The notes under the pieces were generated by a model, which saw only the letters and a program-made list of their open reading frames with translations, was not told the DNA's origin and made no database searches. DNA of 64,000 nucleotides, from contig CM075102.1 in the NCBI GenBank assembly GCA_037576195.1, positions 47,612,745-47,676,744 of the forward strand, in the 5' to 3' direction. The number at the start of each line of letters is the position of its first letter. Position 1 is the stretch's first letter. Source of the stretch: Phytoseiulus persimilis (taxonomy: Eukaryota; Arthropoda; Arachnida; Mesostigmata; Phytoseiidae). A program made the translations under genes and the position numbers. Positions 21,244-34,400 of this stretch are shown in pieces.

Positions 21244-23807
21244 GACTTCTTCGGTTAAACTTCCTGGTCGGAAAGTTTCTCTCGTCCCAAGCCGAGCGGG
21301 CCGTTCGTCGGTTCGCTGCCAGCCAACTGAAAGGGCCCTTTAGAGGCTCCGATATTTAACACTGTGTTTATGAGGGTCTCTACGAGTGGAAAGACACTCT
21401 AAAACAGTGGAAGATGCAGGGCTGAACTGCAATGCATACCCCCGGAACTCCTGCTTCGACCGAAACGTCGACACTACAGCATCGACGTCGAGAGCAGAAT
21501 GGCTCGATTCAATCCTGGGGGATGGGAACCCGAAGTGACATATAGCCTAAGAGGTTTATTAAGTCTGGAGTTGCAAGACTGACAGACGGAATTCGGCTCT
21601 AAATCATCTTGGGCTCTAAAATGTCGTTGAGCTCGGCATGCCAGCTCCGATTACGGCTGGTTTGTTGGCAAGGTACATTCCACAATGGACACTAAAATGA
21701 GCGATCTTCGGACCAAAACTTTCCGCCACAACAAATAATCGCCCTGATTTTGCATTTTCACCATATCAACGACCGACGTTCTCTCCACTCCGCGAGATAG
21801 GAGTTCTTTTGTCACCGAGTGGAACTATGACATTTGCGAGACTTCCGACAGGGAACAGGAATGTTAACTTTTACTGTTCCTCCGGTTCGAAAACAAGGGG
21901 AATAACTCTCAATGAATCACATTGATTCACTCTTCTTTATTCCATCCCTCCACAAATATTTAACACATGCATTAGGTCCTTCATTTTTCTCTCTTCATGC
22001 TTTTCCATAACCTTTGTTCACAGAGCCACGGCTGCGACTTTTCGCCGTGATCGCTTCTAACGTGCCGCGTTTCGAGTCAATCTCCAAGTATTTTCCAAGT
22101 GAAGGAGTCTCACGTCAGCAAAATGCGCTTTTGTCACTTGATTGATCGTTTCCTTGCTCATTGCAACATTCAATAGTTTTCTAGAATATTCTCCGTGCAT
22201 GGGAACCACGATTGGAAGAACAGGGCGTGCGGATCGTTGCCCGAACGGCTGACGCCGAGGCCACATAATTGGATTCGCGATCCATAGAACTGTCGTCACT
22301 ATCGACCGGGTCTTCCCATCTCCAGGTTCAAGTACCACATGATATGGTTCGGCGTGGCTCGGCGGCGAGCGGAAACCATGGATCAGCCCCTTGCATATAT
22401 GGTGGGAGAAAAGTTTCCTCTTGCAGGATCTTGGTTATTTTTACAATTACAATCGGTGACTCACTGTCCGCCAAGTTACACTTCGCAAGTTCCTATGTGT
22501 GACGGTACCTATCCAACAAGACCAAACAACGGACCACAAAAATCTCAGTTTGGATGGCCTGTTATGCGATCTCAAGTTGGAACGATGCTCGCCAAGAGCA
22601 CTTCGTACTGGTCATATTATTTGTGATATTTACAGAACATCGATACTGCAATAACAGCATAGCTTTTTACTCAATAATGGATGGTGTCGAAAGGTGGTTC
22701 CGTGGAATAACATTCTGTAAATTCTGGACAATGACCTCACTTCAAAGGGAACGCAGGAGGTTGCCGCCGAGTTCAATCATTCGATTGCTTATGCACATTG
22801 TTTGAACAACTGCTCTAGAGCTTCGTATAACTCAGCAGAGCGTTAGACATTGGATTCTTCACTTCCAGAGATGACCGCAGGTCGACTTTACGACCAACTT
22901 AGTGTTCCGGAAACTCAATTTCGAAGTCGTCCTATTTCTGCCGGCAGAGGGATTTCGGGTCGGAGTCAAAGTTAACTTATTCGAGATGGAACTCTCCATT
23001 CTCACAACTCGTCGGAGAACGACGACTTCACCGTAAAGGTGGCTGCTTCGCGGTCTCCATTTATCTGTCCTCATGAGATCATGCTTCACGATCGCGGAAC
23101 AAGAATCCTTGAGGAACATCGAGACTTCGAGCTGCTCAATTTGTACAAAGTTCAGGCGACCTTCATAAGACATTGTCTTCACTTCCCATGATTCCTTCTC
23201 TTCGTCAGCTTACGGTTTATTCAATGAATGCTTTAGTGCAGTGCATTTCCTATGTATTATTCATACGTGTGTCGCTACGCCGTGATTCCGCCTCGATTGG
23301 AATCTGGTTGTGGAGGTGAATATAGTGCTGCTCACAATCTCTCTAAGAAGTTACGCTTGGAGAATCGGAAGAAGCGACGTGTGGGTGAATACCAGGGAAC
23401 GATTTTTAAGGCCCTTGGATTTCCTCTCCCCGTGACATAGTCGGCTACATTGTACAACAAGATATCCGAAGGAGTCGTCTGCTAAAGTTTGGATTTCAAC
23501 TAGCTAGACCTCGAGAGCTTATATTGTGATCGATGCCGCGTATACCCCATGTTAATCACTGAGCAGATTGACTGCTCGAGATTCATCTGCATCGCAAAGC
23601 TCTAGGACATTTTTCTTTCTGATGAAATCTGTGTAGGATCCGATGGGACAGTTCTCATCGTGTGGGTGTAATCAACAGCGGCTGCCGATACTCATCCACT
23701 TTTTCTAGATCTGGCTGAAAATATTATTGCGAAATCATTCCAACTGGAATCGCTTGAATCGAATCCTTTTTCGGATGGTTAGTCCGGCGAGCTCAATTCC
23801 ATTCTAG
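21244..23807. other. No gene established; a few suggestive frames
   Basis: Contains the 5' flank of the MINPP1-like gene and then about 2.5 kb without a reliable exon chain. Plus-strand frames around 22.87-23.19 kb (NLVFRKLNFEVVLFLPAEG, then LEEHRDFELLNLYKVQAT) and 23.26-23.44 kb (NLSKKLRLENRKKRRVGEY) look mildly coding. They could be upstream exons of the gene at 23.8 kb, but splice sites do not connect them convincingly. Confidence 0.35.
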
Positions 23808-24360
23808 CTCACTTTTCTACCAAGAATGAAAGACATCGTTCTACCGTGACGAAAACGGTATGACATCCGAATTTACTCGTTGAAATGGAGATGCCACGCC
23901 GTTGCCCTTGGAGCTGATGGATCATGAGGTAATTTTGGTCGCAAGAATCGGAGCCTATCTCATAGCAGAAAAGCCGCCGTGTGTTAATTCTTCCGTCAAC
24001 CTTCGAAGTTCTCACGAAAACCTCGAAGCCAATAATACTTTGACAGTTCTGCAAGCATTCAGGAGAATTATCGAATCGTTTGAAAATTCAAAACAGTTTC
24101 CACATGAGACTCCGTTGGTAAGTGGTAAACTCCAATCAGTATCACCCCAACTCACGGTAGCACGTTACCTCCCTAATTGTTGTTTCAGGCTCGATATCTC
24201 TCATCGATATACGATCGACGTGTGCTGACTCTCCCCAAACGGCTCGAGGCTTCGCAACAGCAGGGAATCGAGAAAACGAACTCCAAAACGCCGAAGTATA
24301 GTCCCTCTGCCGACAGCAGCTCCCGTCTCCGAGAGGAGTCTCGACGATCCTTGGCAATTA
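23808..24360 (+). CDS. Partial spliced gene of unknown family (three exons seen)
   Basis: Plus-strand exons with agreeing phases: 23808-23857 (HFSTKNERHRSTVTKT), 23914-24117 (LMDHEVILVARIGAYLIAEK ... AFRRIIESFENSKQFPHETPL) and a third from 24189 onward (ARYLSSIYDRRVLTLPKRLE, then SPSADSSSRLREESRRS). The donor GTAAGTGG at 24118 and the acceptor TTGTTTCAG before 24189 are strong; the acceptor before 23914 is weaker. The third exon stays open to about 24539, but its real end is unclear. The product appears hydrophilic, basic and serine-rich toward its end, with no membrane segment or domain I recognise. It is convergent with the RhoGEF gene. Confidence 0.5.
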
Positions 24361-25470
24361 CTGAATGGAGGATATTTGTCTGTCGCTGCTCTCTGCCATT
24401 GCTGGTGCCACCGATGCTGGCAGTGCATTGCTGGAACCGCGTTCTACCGCATGGACGAACCGACGGATCTGCCAAACAGCCATTCAAGCCAACGCGGTCG
24501 GGAGAGAAAAGCACGACAATATTTTATCGTGTACCGTGACTTCATTGCTGCCGCATTAGACACGCCCCGCGTGTCTGTTGCCGTTGTTGCAGGAGTGGTA
24601 GTGGTAGCAGTAGCAGCGGCAGCGACAGCATCGGTGGCAGCAGGTTGAACAACGCGACCTATCTGCGGCACGTCGTTCACAATAACGGGTTCGTATTCAA
24701 GCCCGCAGTTAACAGCGCGTGTGGGTGACGCCGACGGTAAATCCATCCGACCCGGAGCGAATAAGCAGCCGATCCCGAAGTAGAATCGTAAATTGCCCAC
24801 ACAGATCGCACCGGATTGGATGGTTCCGCAGAAAACTTTCATATACGGATTTAGGAGCTCATTTAAGTCAGTGAACGAGAGCGCGGACTCGACACCTCGC
24901 CGCCGTTTCTACTCGCTGCCGAAAGTGGTGAAGAACACGTTTACAACGGTCGTCGAAATCTTCAAGCGACGCTTTTCCCTGGCAGGAGTCCTGATGTTGT
25001 GTCAAGGTGCGGATAATCCCGCTCGGGATCGCCTTGATTCCGGAGACAAGCTTCGTAGATTAGGTTTCCGCCAATCGAAGAGCTGGGGCTTGCCGCCCGC
25101 CTTGTGGAAGAAAACTTCCTCGTGATCCGCTTTCCGGCTCGCTTTCTCTTCGTTGCTGTTGATAAATGGGAGGTTTGATTCATTTTGCGATGCTCTGAAA
25201 GATGGAGGGAGAAGTCCTCAGAAGCAGGTTTCAGTCTTGTTCCTCTCGGAAGATTTATCGTCGTCCGGCAATAGATTTCGAATGAGCGAGAAACGACGGC
25301 CTCTGGCGAGAATCGGCGCGAGTTTGCCGGATTCCAGTTCACTGATTTAAGTCGACCTGCGCGGTGACTGTTGACCAGAAATGCTGACGCAATCTGATGG
25401 CGCGGTCGAAGGCCTGTGAAGTGAACGGGAAGGGACTAAGGCATTTCCTCACGACGAGCACCATTGCTTG
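24361..25470. other. Unresolved interval between convergent genes
   Basis: Both strands carry open frames. On the plus strand a Ser/Gly-rich frame after an acceptor-like TTGTTGCAG near 24594, and a basic frame at 24793-25125, could be later exons of the gene at 23.8 kb. On the minus strand a long frame at 24962-25342 would lie in the 3' untranslated region of the RhoGEF gene. None could be tied into a gene. Confidence 0.3.
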
Positions 25471-28400
25471 TTATAGACTGCTCGGGAGCGCGTTTCGTTT
25501 GAGGGCTTTGGGAAGCGGCTGGACGAACCTGTGTCTAAACACTGTGCTCTGCAGTGTGCGTTTCCAGTGATCAACGGTGTCCTGGAGACGGCCCAGCCAC
25601 AGCAACTGGAAGCGAATGTCACATTGAGTCGTCCGGTGAGTTTTATGAGCTTCCTCTGCTCGCGTAATCGCTCAACGAAGCCTTATCCTGATGTGAGGAT
25701 CCTTCTCGACTTGTAAATATCCGACTAGAACGAAGCAGAGGTCTGTCTAACGTGACGGCAGTCTCCGTCACAAACTGATCCGGGACTGCTCGGCTTAGTT
25801 CGATATTGAGTAGGATTTACCTTAGAACTCTCGCTCTGTGCCTGGAACGTGTGTACATTAACGACTTGTTGAAAACGATTTAGACACACGAAAACGAAGG
25901 CGTGACGAAGATTGTTTGCTGAAAGGGAGGTAGACGTTTGATAGAAGAAAAACATTGATCTGCAAGAACGCTCACCGTGCCTCAAGCCCTAAGCGATGAT
26001 AGCCCGGCTTCAGCCTCTGAGTATTCGTTGTTCGGAGACAAAAAGCCAGATGCATAAACTGTTTCAATACAGTCTGATTGCTCTTTGTCATGGAGTATAA
26101 ATCTGAGTAGATTGGGATCGCGATCGTGCGGCGAAGGGCGGGTGCCTATAAAAACGCTGTAGGGAGGTGCTGATAGAGGTTCGAGCCCCATTGCCGCATA
26201 CACCTCGAGGCACTTGCTTTAGATGGAATCTTCATCCATCCGACAAGGGCAGTCGGAGAAATACAAATTGGTCACCCGACGCGTTGTGGATGCGACGAGA
26301 CCATATCGTGAGATTGGTGTTGGAATCCAGTGTCTTCTTCTTCCAGGGTCTTCCTATCCAGCCAGATCCCGTGGGAGAAGAGACTCCCAACTCACATTAT
26401 TGCTAATCGACTAAGTTTCTAAGCCCTCAAGGACGTTACCGACTTCCGCGGATTTCCTGGGAGCTACCTCGAGTTCTTAAGAAGAAACGAATCCGACCGT
26501 CCCCCTGCGAGCGATTGTATGCGAAACTCATACGAGACCTCTTATTTGAGGTTTCCCTTTCCTCTCGGGATTTTGGAGTACACATGTTTATCCGAGCTTC
26601 TTCCCTTCGAATCTGTCTCTGGTCACCGGAGATTGGAACGGCGGAATGAATGGTTGAGAAAGTTTTCTCCGGCAAACGAAGCCTCAAACTCCATTCCAGC
26701 TTCCCGGCCTCGAGGTGAATTTTCCGAGAAATCGAGTTGAACGAGAGTCCGGTTCTCCTTGAATCTTCGACAGAAACTTCTTCCCATCGCTCTAGGATTC
26801 GCCGAGAGAGAAGCTCGAGAACAGCAACTTCGAGAGAAGAAAGCAGTCGGCATTCATTGTTCGGTGGGGGGAATCGATCACACCATTAGGCGTCGCCTTC
26901 GAGCGCCTCTCGAGAGCCCGCAAGGAACCAAATCACGGGAGCTGCTCACCAGTGGCGTCTTGCGTAGAAACATCGTGGATGCAAACCCTGTCAAGAGACA
27001 ATGGCTGCTTGTAGACGATATATTTGCTACCAGAGATGACTGTGCCAGTCCCTGTTGAGGTGCCTTCCTGCATATCCATGCCCGACCCGGTCGTAGAAGG
27101 TGAGGCGCACGTAACCCAGTTTTCAGTTATCGTTGATTTCTACGGGAAGGAGCGACCGGATGAAATGTCTGACTGCGCTTCCATTAGAGTGATATGGGTT
27201 CTGTCACGTTAACCCCAATGACACCGGCTAGCAAGCCTATAAGCCATGAACCGAGCTGTCGAAAGTTGCCGGCAGATACGTACTTTTTTATTGAGTGGCC
27301 GCTTCCGCCTCGTTATAAGAATCATGTCGTCGAAGAGAATCAAGTAACATTCGGAGGGTCGACCACTCTCTGAAATGACAACCGAACAATGACGTCAACC
27401 GGAGACAACACACCCATTCGTCCCGGTCTGCTCTTTACGGGAGGTGCGAAGCCACGACCGCGAAGCCACGTGCGCTTGATGTGACTTACCCATCAAAGTT
27501 AGAACACCTTCAAGAACTATCTGTCTCTTCGGACTCACAATCAGTTTCTCACAAGGCTGTCTGCTCAGGGGGGTTTTCAGGAACTGGGAAGTGAAGAAGT
27601 TTGCTCAAAATCATTATCGTCCTGCACCGAGGGACGTTGTGGCCCACCTAACTGGCCCCTGTGTCTATCTGGCGTTCTGTTCGTCCTGCACATTGAGAGC
27701 TCACCTCGGGTACAAATGCCTTCGGATCGAGCTCGGTGACGGAGGGCCAAACAATATTCCTTTGAATTTCAAGAAGCCGCTCGAAGTTTTTCAGCCATTT
27801 CATCTTATCGTCCAGCTCACCTGGAATGTTCACAACTTTTCGAAACTTTTCTCGGATCGCCCTGCGAATGAGCACTCCCCGTACCGTTGGCAACCATGTC
27901 AGACGTTACAACTGTCGAAAGTTCGGCGTCGGGAGAGCTTCCCTAATTTCGAACAATGACCGAACATGTGGTCTGGCTGCGGACGAAGCCACACGGGGAT
28001 GGTGAAGCTTAATTTGTTCGAGAGTTCAGTTAGTCTTGACGGCCTCGGTCCATCAATCAGCTACCCATGGTTCTCCAGCGTTCTGGCTCGGTGAGCTCAT
28101 AATCCTGTAATGAATTCGTTCCGTCGGGGCACTTACGCAGCGATGCTTCCTCGGCTTCCAATATAGACTCAATCGCGGTTTTCTCCTGGCTCTCGTCGCT
28201 CCTCGAGAGGATCTTCCGCAGAACGAGCGGTATCCGCATCACGTGTTGTACGGGTGACACCAAGAGATCTGGCAGTTGGAGTTTCTTACAACGCGGGTCC
28301 TTGTAACACCACTTCGGGGGTCAGATAAGAAGTGTTAGACAAACAAACGCTGAGGAATATTCACAGTGATGATGGGCCACTCTCGAACGCTCACCTTTTC

Positions 28401-31400
28401 AAACTCAACAAACTCGATCTGTCGCCGGAGCGTTTCCAAGTAGTTCAGAGCGTTGATGTAGTTGAGAGTATAACGGTGATACGCTTGCCTCATGGATGTG
28501 ATCTTGCAACTTTTCGTGAAGAGCTTCAGTAGAAGATCACTCGTTGACATGGTATCGGAACCCAGCAGTTGGATGAATTCTTTGCAGAAAGCGTACGTGA
28601 CGCAACAGAGTTCGTCCAGATTGCCAAATAGAACCTCGGGCTCGGCGAACATTGCGAATCCTTCGACTTGAATTTTTTTCAAGGGTTCCATGAAAACCTG
28701 GGAAAATCACAAGAACACGATGCAAGACCGATTTCGAATCAGAGCCATGAGAATCAGTGCGGTGGAGCTAACTACATGGCGTGCCGAATGAGGAGCACAG
28801 CGCAGCCTTGGCGGATGACAGGTGTTCACGGCACGGCGTCTCCCCAATCTCTGGGTGTGTATGTGTGTAAGTGCTTCCATGTCTGCTATCCGGCCAGCCA
28901 GCATGTGAGCGTTAGCTCCGGTGATTGCGCCTCGGAAGGCAGAATACCCTAATCACCCTCATGAGTCTCGGGAGCGTAGTGACTGGAAACGCCCCTGTGA
29001 TACTTGGCGTGATCAAACAGAAGAACACTTTGAGCCTATTCTGCTAAGCTAAGCACGTGAAATATGCTGAAACTGCAAAAATAGTTCCAGCGCCCCGTCT
29101 TGACTTCGACGTACGGGCAGATCCAATTATACTCGTTTTGACGTTCAAGGGAGCTCGTCCGCCCGCGTCCGGACTCTCAATTTCCTCTTTGGTGGAGATT
29201 CGGGGCGGGGTCAACGGGCTCACGGAGAAACTATGCCCGCCGAACTTTCCTGCCGGATGAGGCTTGCAGAGACACGGCTGAAACTACGCTCCGCAGTTCG
29301 AATCAACTCACATTCTTCAGAACCATCAGATGATCATAGAGGAACATGCACTCGGTCTGGAACAGGTCCCATATCGCTTCCTTTTTTCGAGCGCCATCCA
29401 TGCTACAAATGCCGCGTGCAACGGTTTCGGTCTCCGTAGCCGTTTTCGGAGAAGAGGGCTCCGAAACGTCTCCGGTTTCTTCGGTGCTTGGAGTTGTTTG
29501 CAGTGCCACGAAGTCGCTCCATTGAAGGCCCTGGAGAAAAAAAAGATCAATATTCTCGGGCTCTGGACCGGCGGCTCATGTTTGAAGCTCAATCAACGAG
29601 GACGATGCCGTTGCTCCGCGGACTCCCCTCCTCGGCGCGTAGTCATGAAGCCCTCCGCGGAAATCCAGCGGCACGGTGGGCTTGGTTCGCATCTAATGGG
29701 ACGTCCGCCGACCTTCCCGCCTCGTTTGACTTCTCTCTGCTCGAACTTGTTCCGCGGCATGCGTCCTCGTGGTTTTGTCTCGTGTCTGAGACGGTTCACG
29801 GTAAGTCGGAGGACTGTCACTTGTACCGACGGCGGGTTCGTTGCGGGCTGAAGAGCGGAAAAGAGGAGGACGAACGATTCGAGCGAGACATTATAATGGA
29901 TCCAGTCTGACGGGAAATCAGGATGAGCAGCTGAGGGGAATCAGTTTGGCTCCGTTTCGCTTCACAGAGATCTTCGGAACGCCGTCGTCTCTTCGGCAGA
30001 CACCCGAGCACTCAAATATCACCCGAGAATTCGCCCGAGACTTTTCATTTCGGGGTATTCCCGTCGGATATTCGCTCAAGAACCTGAACTTGGAGGAGCA
30101 TTGGAACACCGCTCCGCCGAGCTCCTAGGCTTCGAAGGGGCGAACGGAGCCGAGAGCCTCGGAGCTCCGCGAGACGAACTAATTTTGATAAATTGTCCGT
30201 GAGGATCCTCCCGGGCAGCCAAGTCAGTAGAGTCGGCTGGACCCGTCAGTCCCGTTGAACTCTCAGTGTCTATTTCGAATCAATCTGGAGCTAAGAGTCC
30301 GCTGCCTCAGGAGCAGCTAGGCCAACTATAATAAGAGCCCTTCTGGAGCCAGCATCATGCACTCGCGGATCAAACGCCGGGAAACGAAGCCATAACATTA
30401 TTGAGAGACGAAGTCAGACCAAACTTTTTGTCTGATTTGTTTGACAAATGCTTCAGAGAATAGCTATCGCGTCGGCGACTCGGGCATTTCCGATCCAGTT
30501 GCGTCATTACCTTTCTACTCACTGCAGACGCTCGATTATCTGAGATGACGCTTGATCCAAACATGTCGGTCCGAGGCTCGAAATGGGAGGAGTATGAGCT
30601 TTGCAGCAAATCAAAACGGCGTCTACAGAAAGTATCCACCATTTCGGTAAATCCCCATCCTTCAGCGCCTCCAGCAATTCCATCGTCACGCTCGAGTCGA
30701 GGGCTGGTCTGAACTTCCTCTCCCTTAGAAAGACTTCTCCTGGGAAGGACGATTCCGTCTTTGTTCCTCCTCCCGTTCGAGTCCGGAAAAAGATTCTTGC
30801 CAAGCTCGCCCACCTGCCACGCTCGAGAAACTTGTTGTTTCGGCTCCGACCGAGACTTTGGAACAACACTTCAGCACAACAATGTTTGAGTACCGCGGGA
30901 CTTTGTTTGCGGCATCAAGGTTCCTCTTCTTCTCTTTGAGACAGTTCAAACTCCGGAAAGCTCTCGCCGTGCTCGCATCTCGCTAAATTCTGCACCGAGT
31001 ACAACTCGGAGGAGAGGAACTGTTCCGACGAGGCAAGCTCACTGAAAATCGATGTACTCGAGCAGCGCGCACGGGATGCACACGATCATTGTGACGAAAC
31101 GCTACAGTCCAGTCAACAGGCACGTATCGATCGTTGTTGACCTTGCACGCTGGTCCGAAACAGATTCCAAGGAAGCATTTCCCGCTCTAAGCCGAGAGGG
31201 GAAGCCCACGAGGAAAACTTAGGAGGACGCAACAACGACGAAAAGGCCGATAATTCTTCCAGGCAGTGACCATGGACCAATTCTGATCCGCCGAATTGTT
31301 CGTTTCAGCTGACTACCACAGCGCACCTCTTTTTCGACGACTCACCTTGTATTTGCAGAGTTGTTCATCGTCCACGTCCGAAGGCCGCAGTTGACTCAAC

Positions 31401-31453
31401 ACTTCTTCGAGTCCAGTGATGCTGTCCGACTTCCCCCGGTGATTCCGGTCGAA
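25471..31453 (-). CDS. Rho guanine nucleotide exchange factor, DH-PH, PLEKHG7-like
   Basis: Activator of Rho-family GTPases: a Dbl-homology (DH) domain followed by a pleckstrin-homology (PH) domain. Minus-strand exons: 31346-31453, 29312-29530, 28395-28697, 28137-28311, 27705-27820, 27490-27583, 27284-27369, 26950-27067, 25821-25918 and 25471-25605; 1,452 nt, 483 residues plus stop, all phases consistent. DH begins KKEAIWDLFQTECMFLYDHL, continues through DELCCVTYAFCKEF and has the CR3 helix LQLPDLLVSPVQHVMRIPLV. The linker LLEIQRNIVWPSVTELDP with FLKTPLSRQPCEKL is what makes me think of PLEKHG7. The PH domain runs from VLEGVLTLM through YLILFDDMILITRR and NRFQQVVNVHTFQAQS to LWLGRLQDTVDHWKRTLQ, with the expected C-terminal helix Trp. 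The N-terminus is incomplete in this model; the first listed exon joins in phase to one at 39300-39499. Confidence 0.85.
30370..30949 (-). other. Stretch open in all three minus-strand frames within the RhoGEF intron
   Basis: Between two well-supported RhoGEF exons, all three minus-strand frames stay open for long stretches. One reads WASLARIFFRTRTGGG and later TMELLEALKDGDLPKW; another is Ser/Arg-rich to a stop at 30370. One frame could be an extra or alternative exon. Flanking exons join without it in phase, so inclusion is optional. I cannot choose a frame or splice sites. Confidence 0.3.
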
Positions 31454-34400
31454 CTGCACATTTTTGAGAACAAGATAGCCGATTTTAGGAAACGACACAA
31501 ATGGCGAGGGGCAACACTATCCAAGTGAATAAGGAAATCGAGCGATCGGGAGCGTCACCCAGTGAGGCCGAGAATTTCCCGATTGAACCAGGACCAAACA
31601 GCTGACACAAATTCATGTCTTATCTCTCAAGGCCACGATAGAGATTCTATGAGTTTTAACATACGGGTTTTGAAATGGAAAAAATGAGATGGGAAGGTCA
31701 GGCGGCTTGTTTCCGACTGAGTCGACATGCGGTTGCGCAGATATTCTTCCCGAATCATATTCAACATGCTAACCATCGAGATAACGCAAAATGAATCATT
31801 CGACCACGGTGAGGCCGTAATTGGAAGTACGCTTCATTGCGGTGTGTTTCGAGCTGTCAAGCGTGCGGGTTCGCTCAACCTCGGCCATCATGCTAACGCA
31901 TTTGGATATTTCCATGGTGGATTGAGATATGCGTTTTTCTCAAGACATTTTCGAGAAGCCGAATTCAACCGTCAGAGCAGTCTCGTGAGTTACTGTACTC
32001 TATGAATCGAGAAGCAGTGCACGAAACATTCATGATGTAGAGTCCAGAAAATGTAGATAGCAGAAACAGGATATGGGAAGAGCTCACTTGTCAACGGAAG
32101 TGACAGATATAGAGAGAGAGTTGAGAGGAAAGAGATAGGCAGAAACACGACCACAATTGAAAAAAGAAAAAGTTTCGTACCAATATCAAACTTACGATTC
32201 GTAGAAGGGACCAAGAGTTACGCCCCTTACGACCAGACTCTGAAAATTGATATACGCGGCTAAGGAAATTCCGGTTTCAGAACGAGAGCAAGATGAAGGG
32301 AAAGTTATGCCCGAGAAGTAATCATCAACCAGAATGATCGAAGAGCAATCTTCCGTTCGGAAAGAGTCCACGGAAAAATGTTGTTGCACGCTCAAAAGAA
32401 AGCAGCGAAGAATCAAAGTCAACTTTTGTCGCCAAAATTGGAGAGTCTCGTTGGATGCTCTGAAGCTCGTTGAGCCTCTGAGAGAAGAGTTAAGAGGCTT
32501 TTAACTTCAAGAAAAACACAGATTTCTGGAATCCTTTTATGAGCCTCCGCGCAGCTTTCCGACATTTTGCGCAAAACAGCCTGTTGGTATCCGACTTGTC
32601 GGAAGTCTCGCTCTTCTGTAGAATTCTCGCTTGAGAGATGCTCATTTACGTTCTATGTACGGATCGAGCGATATTTCATCATTTTCTGACTCCAACAGCT
32701 GAATCACCGCCTGCTGATTGCGGAAATGCGGGGCGGGGGGGGGGGGGGGACTCCCAGATGAGACTGCTAACCTCTTGCTCAGGGTAAAAGTCAAATGAGA
32801 TCACCTACCCTCACTGGCCACAGCCATCAACGATTGCGTGGAACCATCGACCTCTGTGGAATGAAAAGAGTTCACTATTTAGACAGTGTGGTAGGTTCTA
32901 GTATCAAGAAGGGATCCGATCGGGGTGCTTCCGACGCCTCTCGCCCAGCACAAACGACACTAGTTTGGGAACTGCAGTGAGTTCCGGGTATTTGGAATCG
33001 CGGGCGGATCGCCATTCGTCAGAAGTCGCAATCTGTGCGGAACTGTTCTTTCAGATTGCATGCTTGGAACATACGAGCATCTGAGAAAATATTGTTCTGA
33101 TGTGAAAGGAGTAATTTCGGACGGAGATTGTTTGTACTTGCAAGCTCTCCGAGAAATTCTGGCGTCAACCAACGGTTCACGGGCATTCAACGTAAACTCA
33201 GACCGCGCTCAAATGTGCCCGCAATGGAATCCAAACTGCGGCAGTGAAAGCTCAGCCTTCTGCGTTCCAAAATAACTACGAACAGCTTGGGCCTGCCGTT
33301 TCGTCTCGACGCACATTGCCGTTAACGTCCCGGGGGTCCGTGCGAGGTCGTGCGTGTCACTTTTTCAAGACAACTGGCTTCAGACCCTAGAGACCGCGCT
33401 GTGAGACAACGATGTCCTTCACCCCGCCGTCAGGTTCCTATGCTCCAGAAGCCATGGGTTCGCAATGTCTGTTTTCGAGTTGACGGAAGTCATGGACAGT
33501 CTACATCTGCTCCGATGAGTTTGGGTGACATTTTCGCGAACTGTGAACTTTTTCACTCAACCGTGATTCAATATCGCCCCATTTCGGTCGGGGCTGCCTC
33601 TGCCAGCGCCCCTAACCTTATTCAAATGCTGAAAACTCACCCTGTTGGGCTTGGGTCAAGATGTTATTTCGCTGAGTCAACACCTTCGAATAAACCAGTA
33701 GGTCCCCCGACGGTGAGCTGGAGTCTGCAGCACCACATACCTCGACGGGACCGCTACTGCTTCGTCTCCGTTCTATAGGGACCTCATCACTGAAAGTGAA
33801 AACGAGTGAATGTAGTCGAACATTGCTGAAAACGTCTCAAAATGCGTGCTCGATGATGACAACTTGGCGAAACTTGACTGTGCAGCAGCAGTGATACAAG
33901 CCATGGAAAGCTTCCCATCGAATCACGCGATCGTTCCGTCGTGCTTACCACCGCCTCAGCACATTGGCAAGCCGTCAGGTGACGGGCCGAATCTCAATAC
34001 TCAGGACCAATAGGACACTACGCCCTCTGGGCACGGTGGTGCAAAAGCATCGCCGGACGAACAGCACGGTCGACCCGGTTCTGCAGTGAAGTTTTCGTTC
34101 TAGAGTTCGCTCCCATCTTCTGAGGGAGCACACTCTACATAGACATTCCCGAGGAGCTTTCGAGCTGAGGAAAGGTCAACGCTCTTCCAATTATAAAAGC
34201 AATCTCGGTTTTTCTTTCATTCGCCCGATTGGAACCCCTTCCCTCATCGGAACAGGGCGCAATCCCCTGTTTTTCTCCATGTAGTTGACGTCTCGCATCC
34301 GATTTCTCGGCTCGGGAAAAATCGCGGCAGACGAAGGCTCATCCATAGAACGCATTCGCAGCCCGAAGTAAAGCCGCTTACACACCGCTCCGTGGTCTCC

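Noticed and set aside
24444..24842. Minus-strand 132-codon Ala/Thr-rich frame
   Set aside because: It is the antisense of a Ser/Gly-type codon repeat and has no splice context.
28064..28130. Extra RhoGEF exon between 28137 and 27820
   Set aside because: Acceptors there give stop codons or wrong phase, while joining 28137 directly to 27820 restores a normal DH C-terminal helix.
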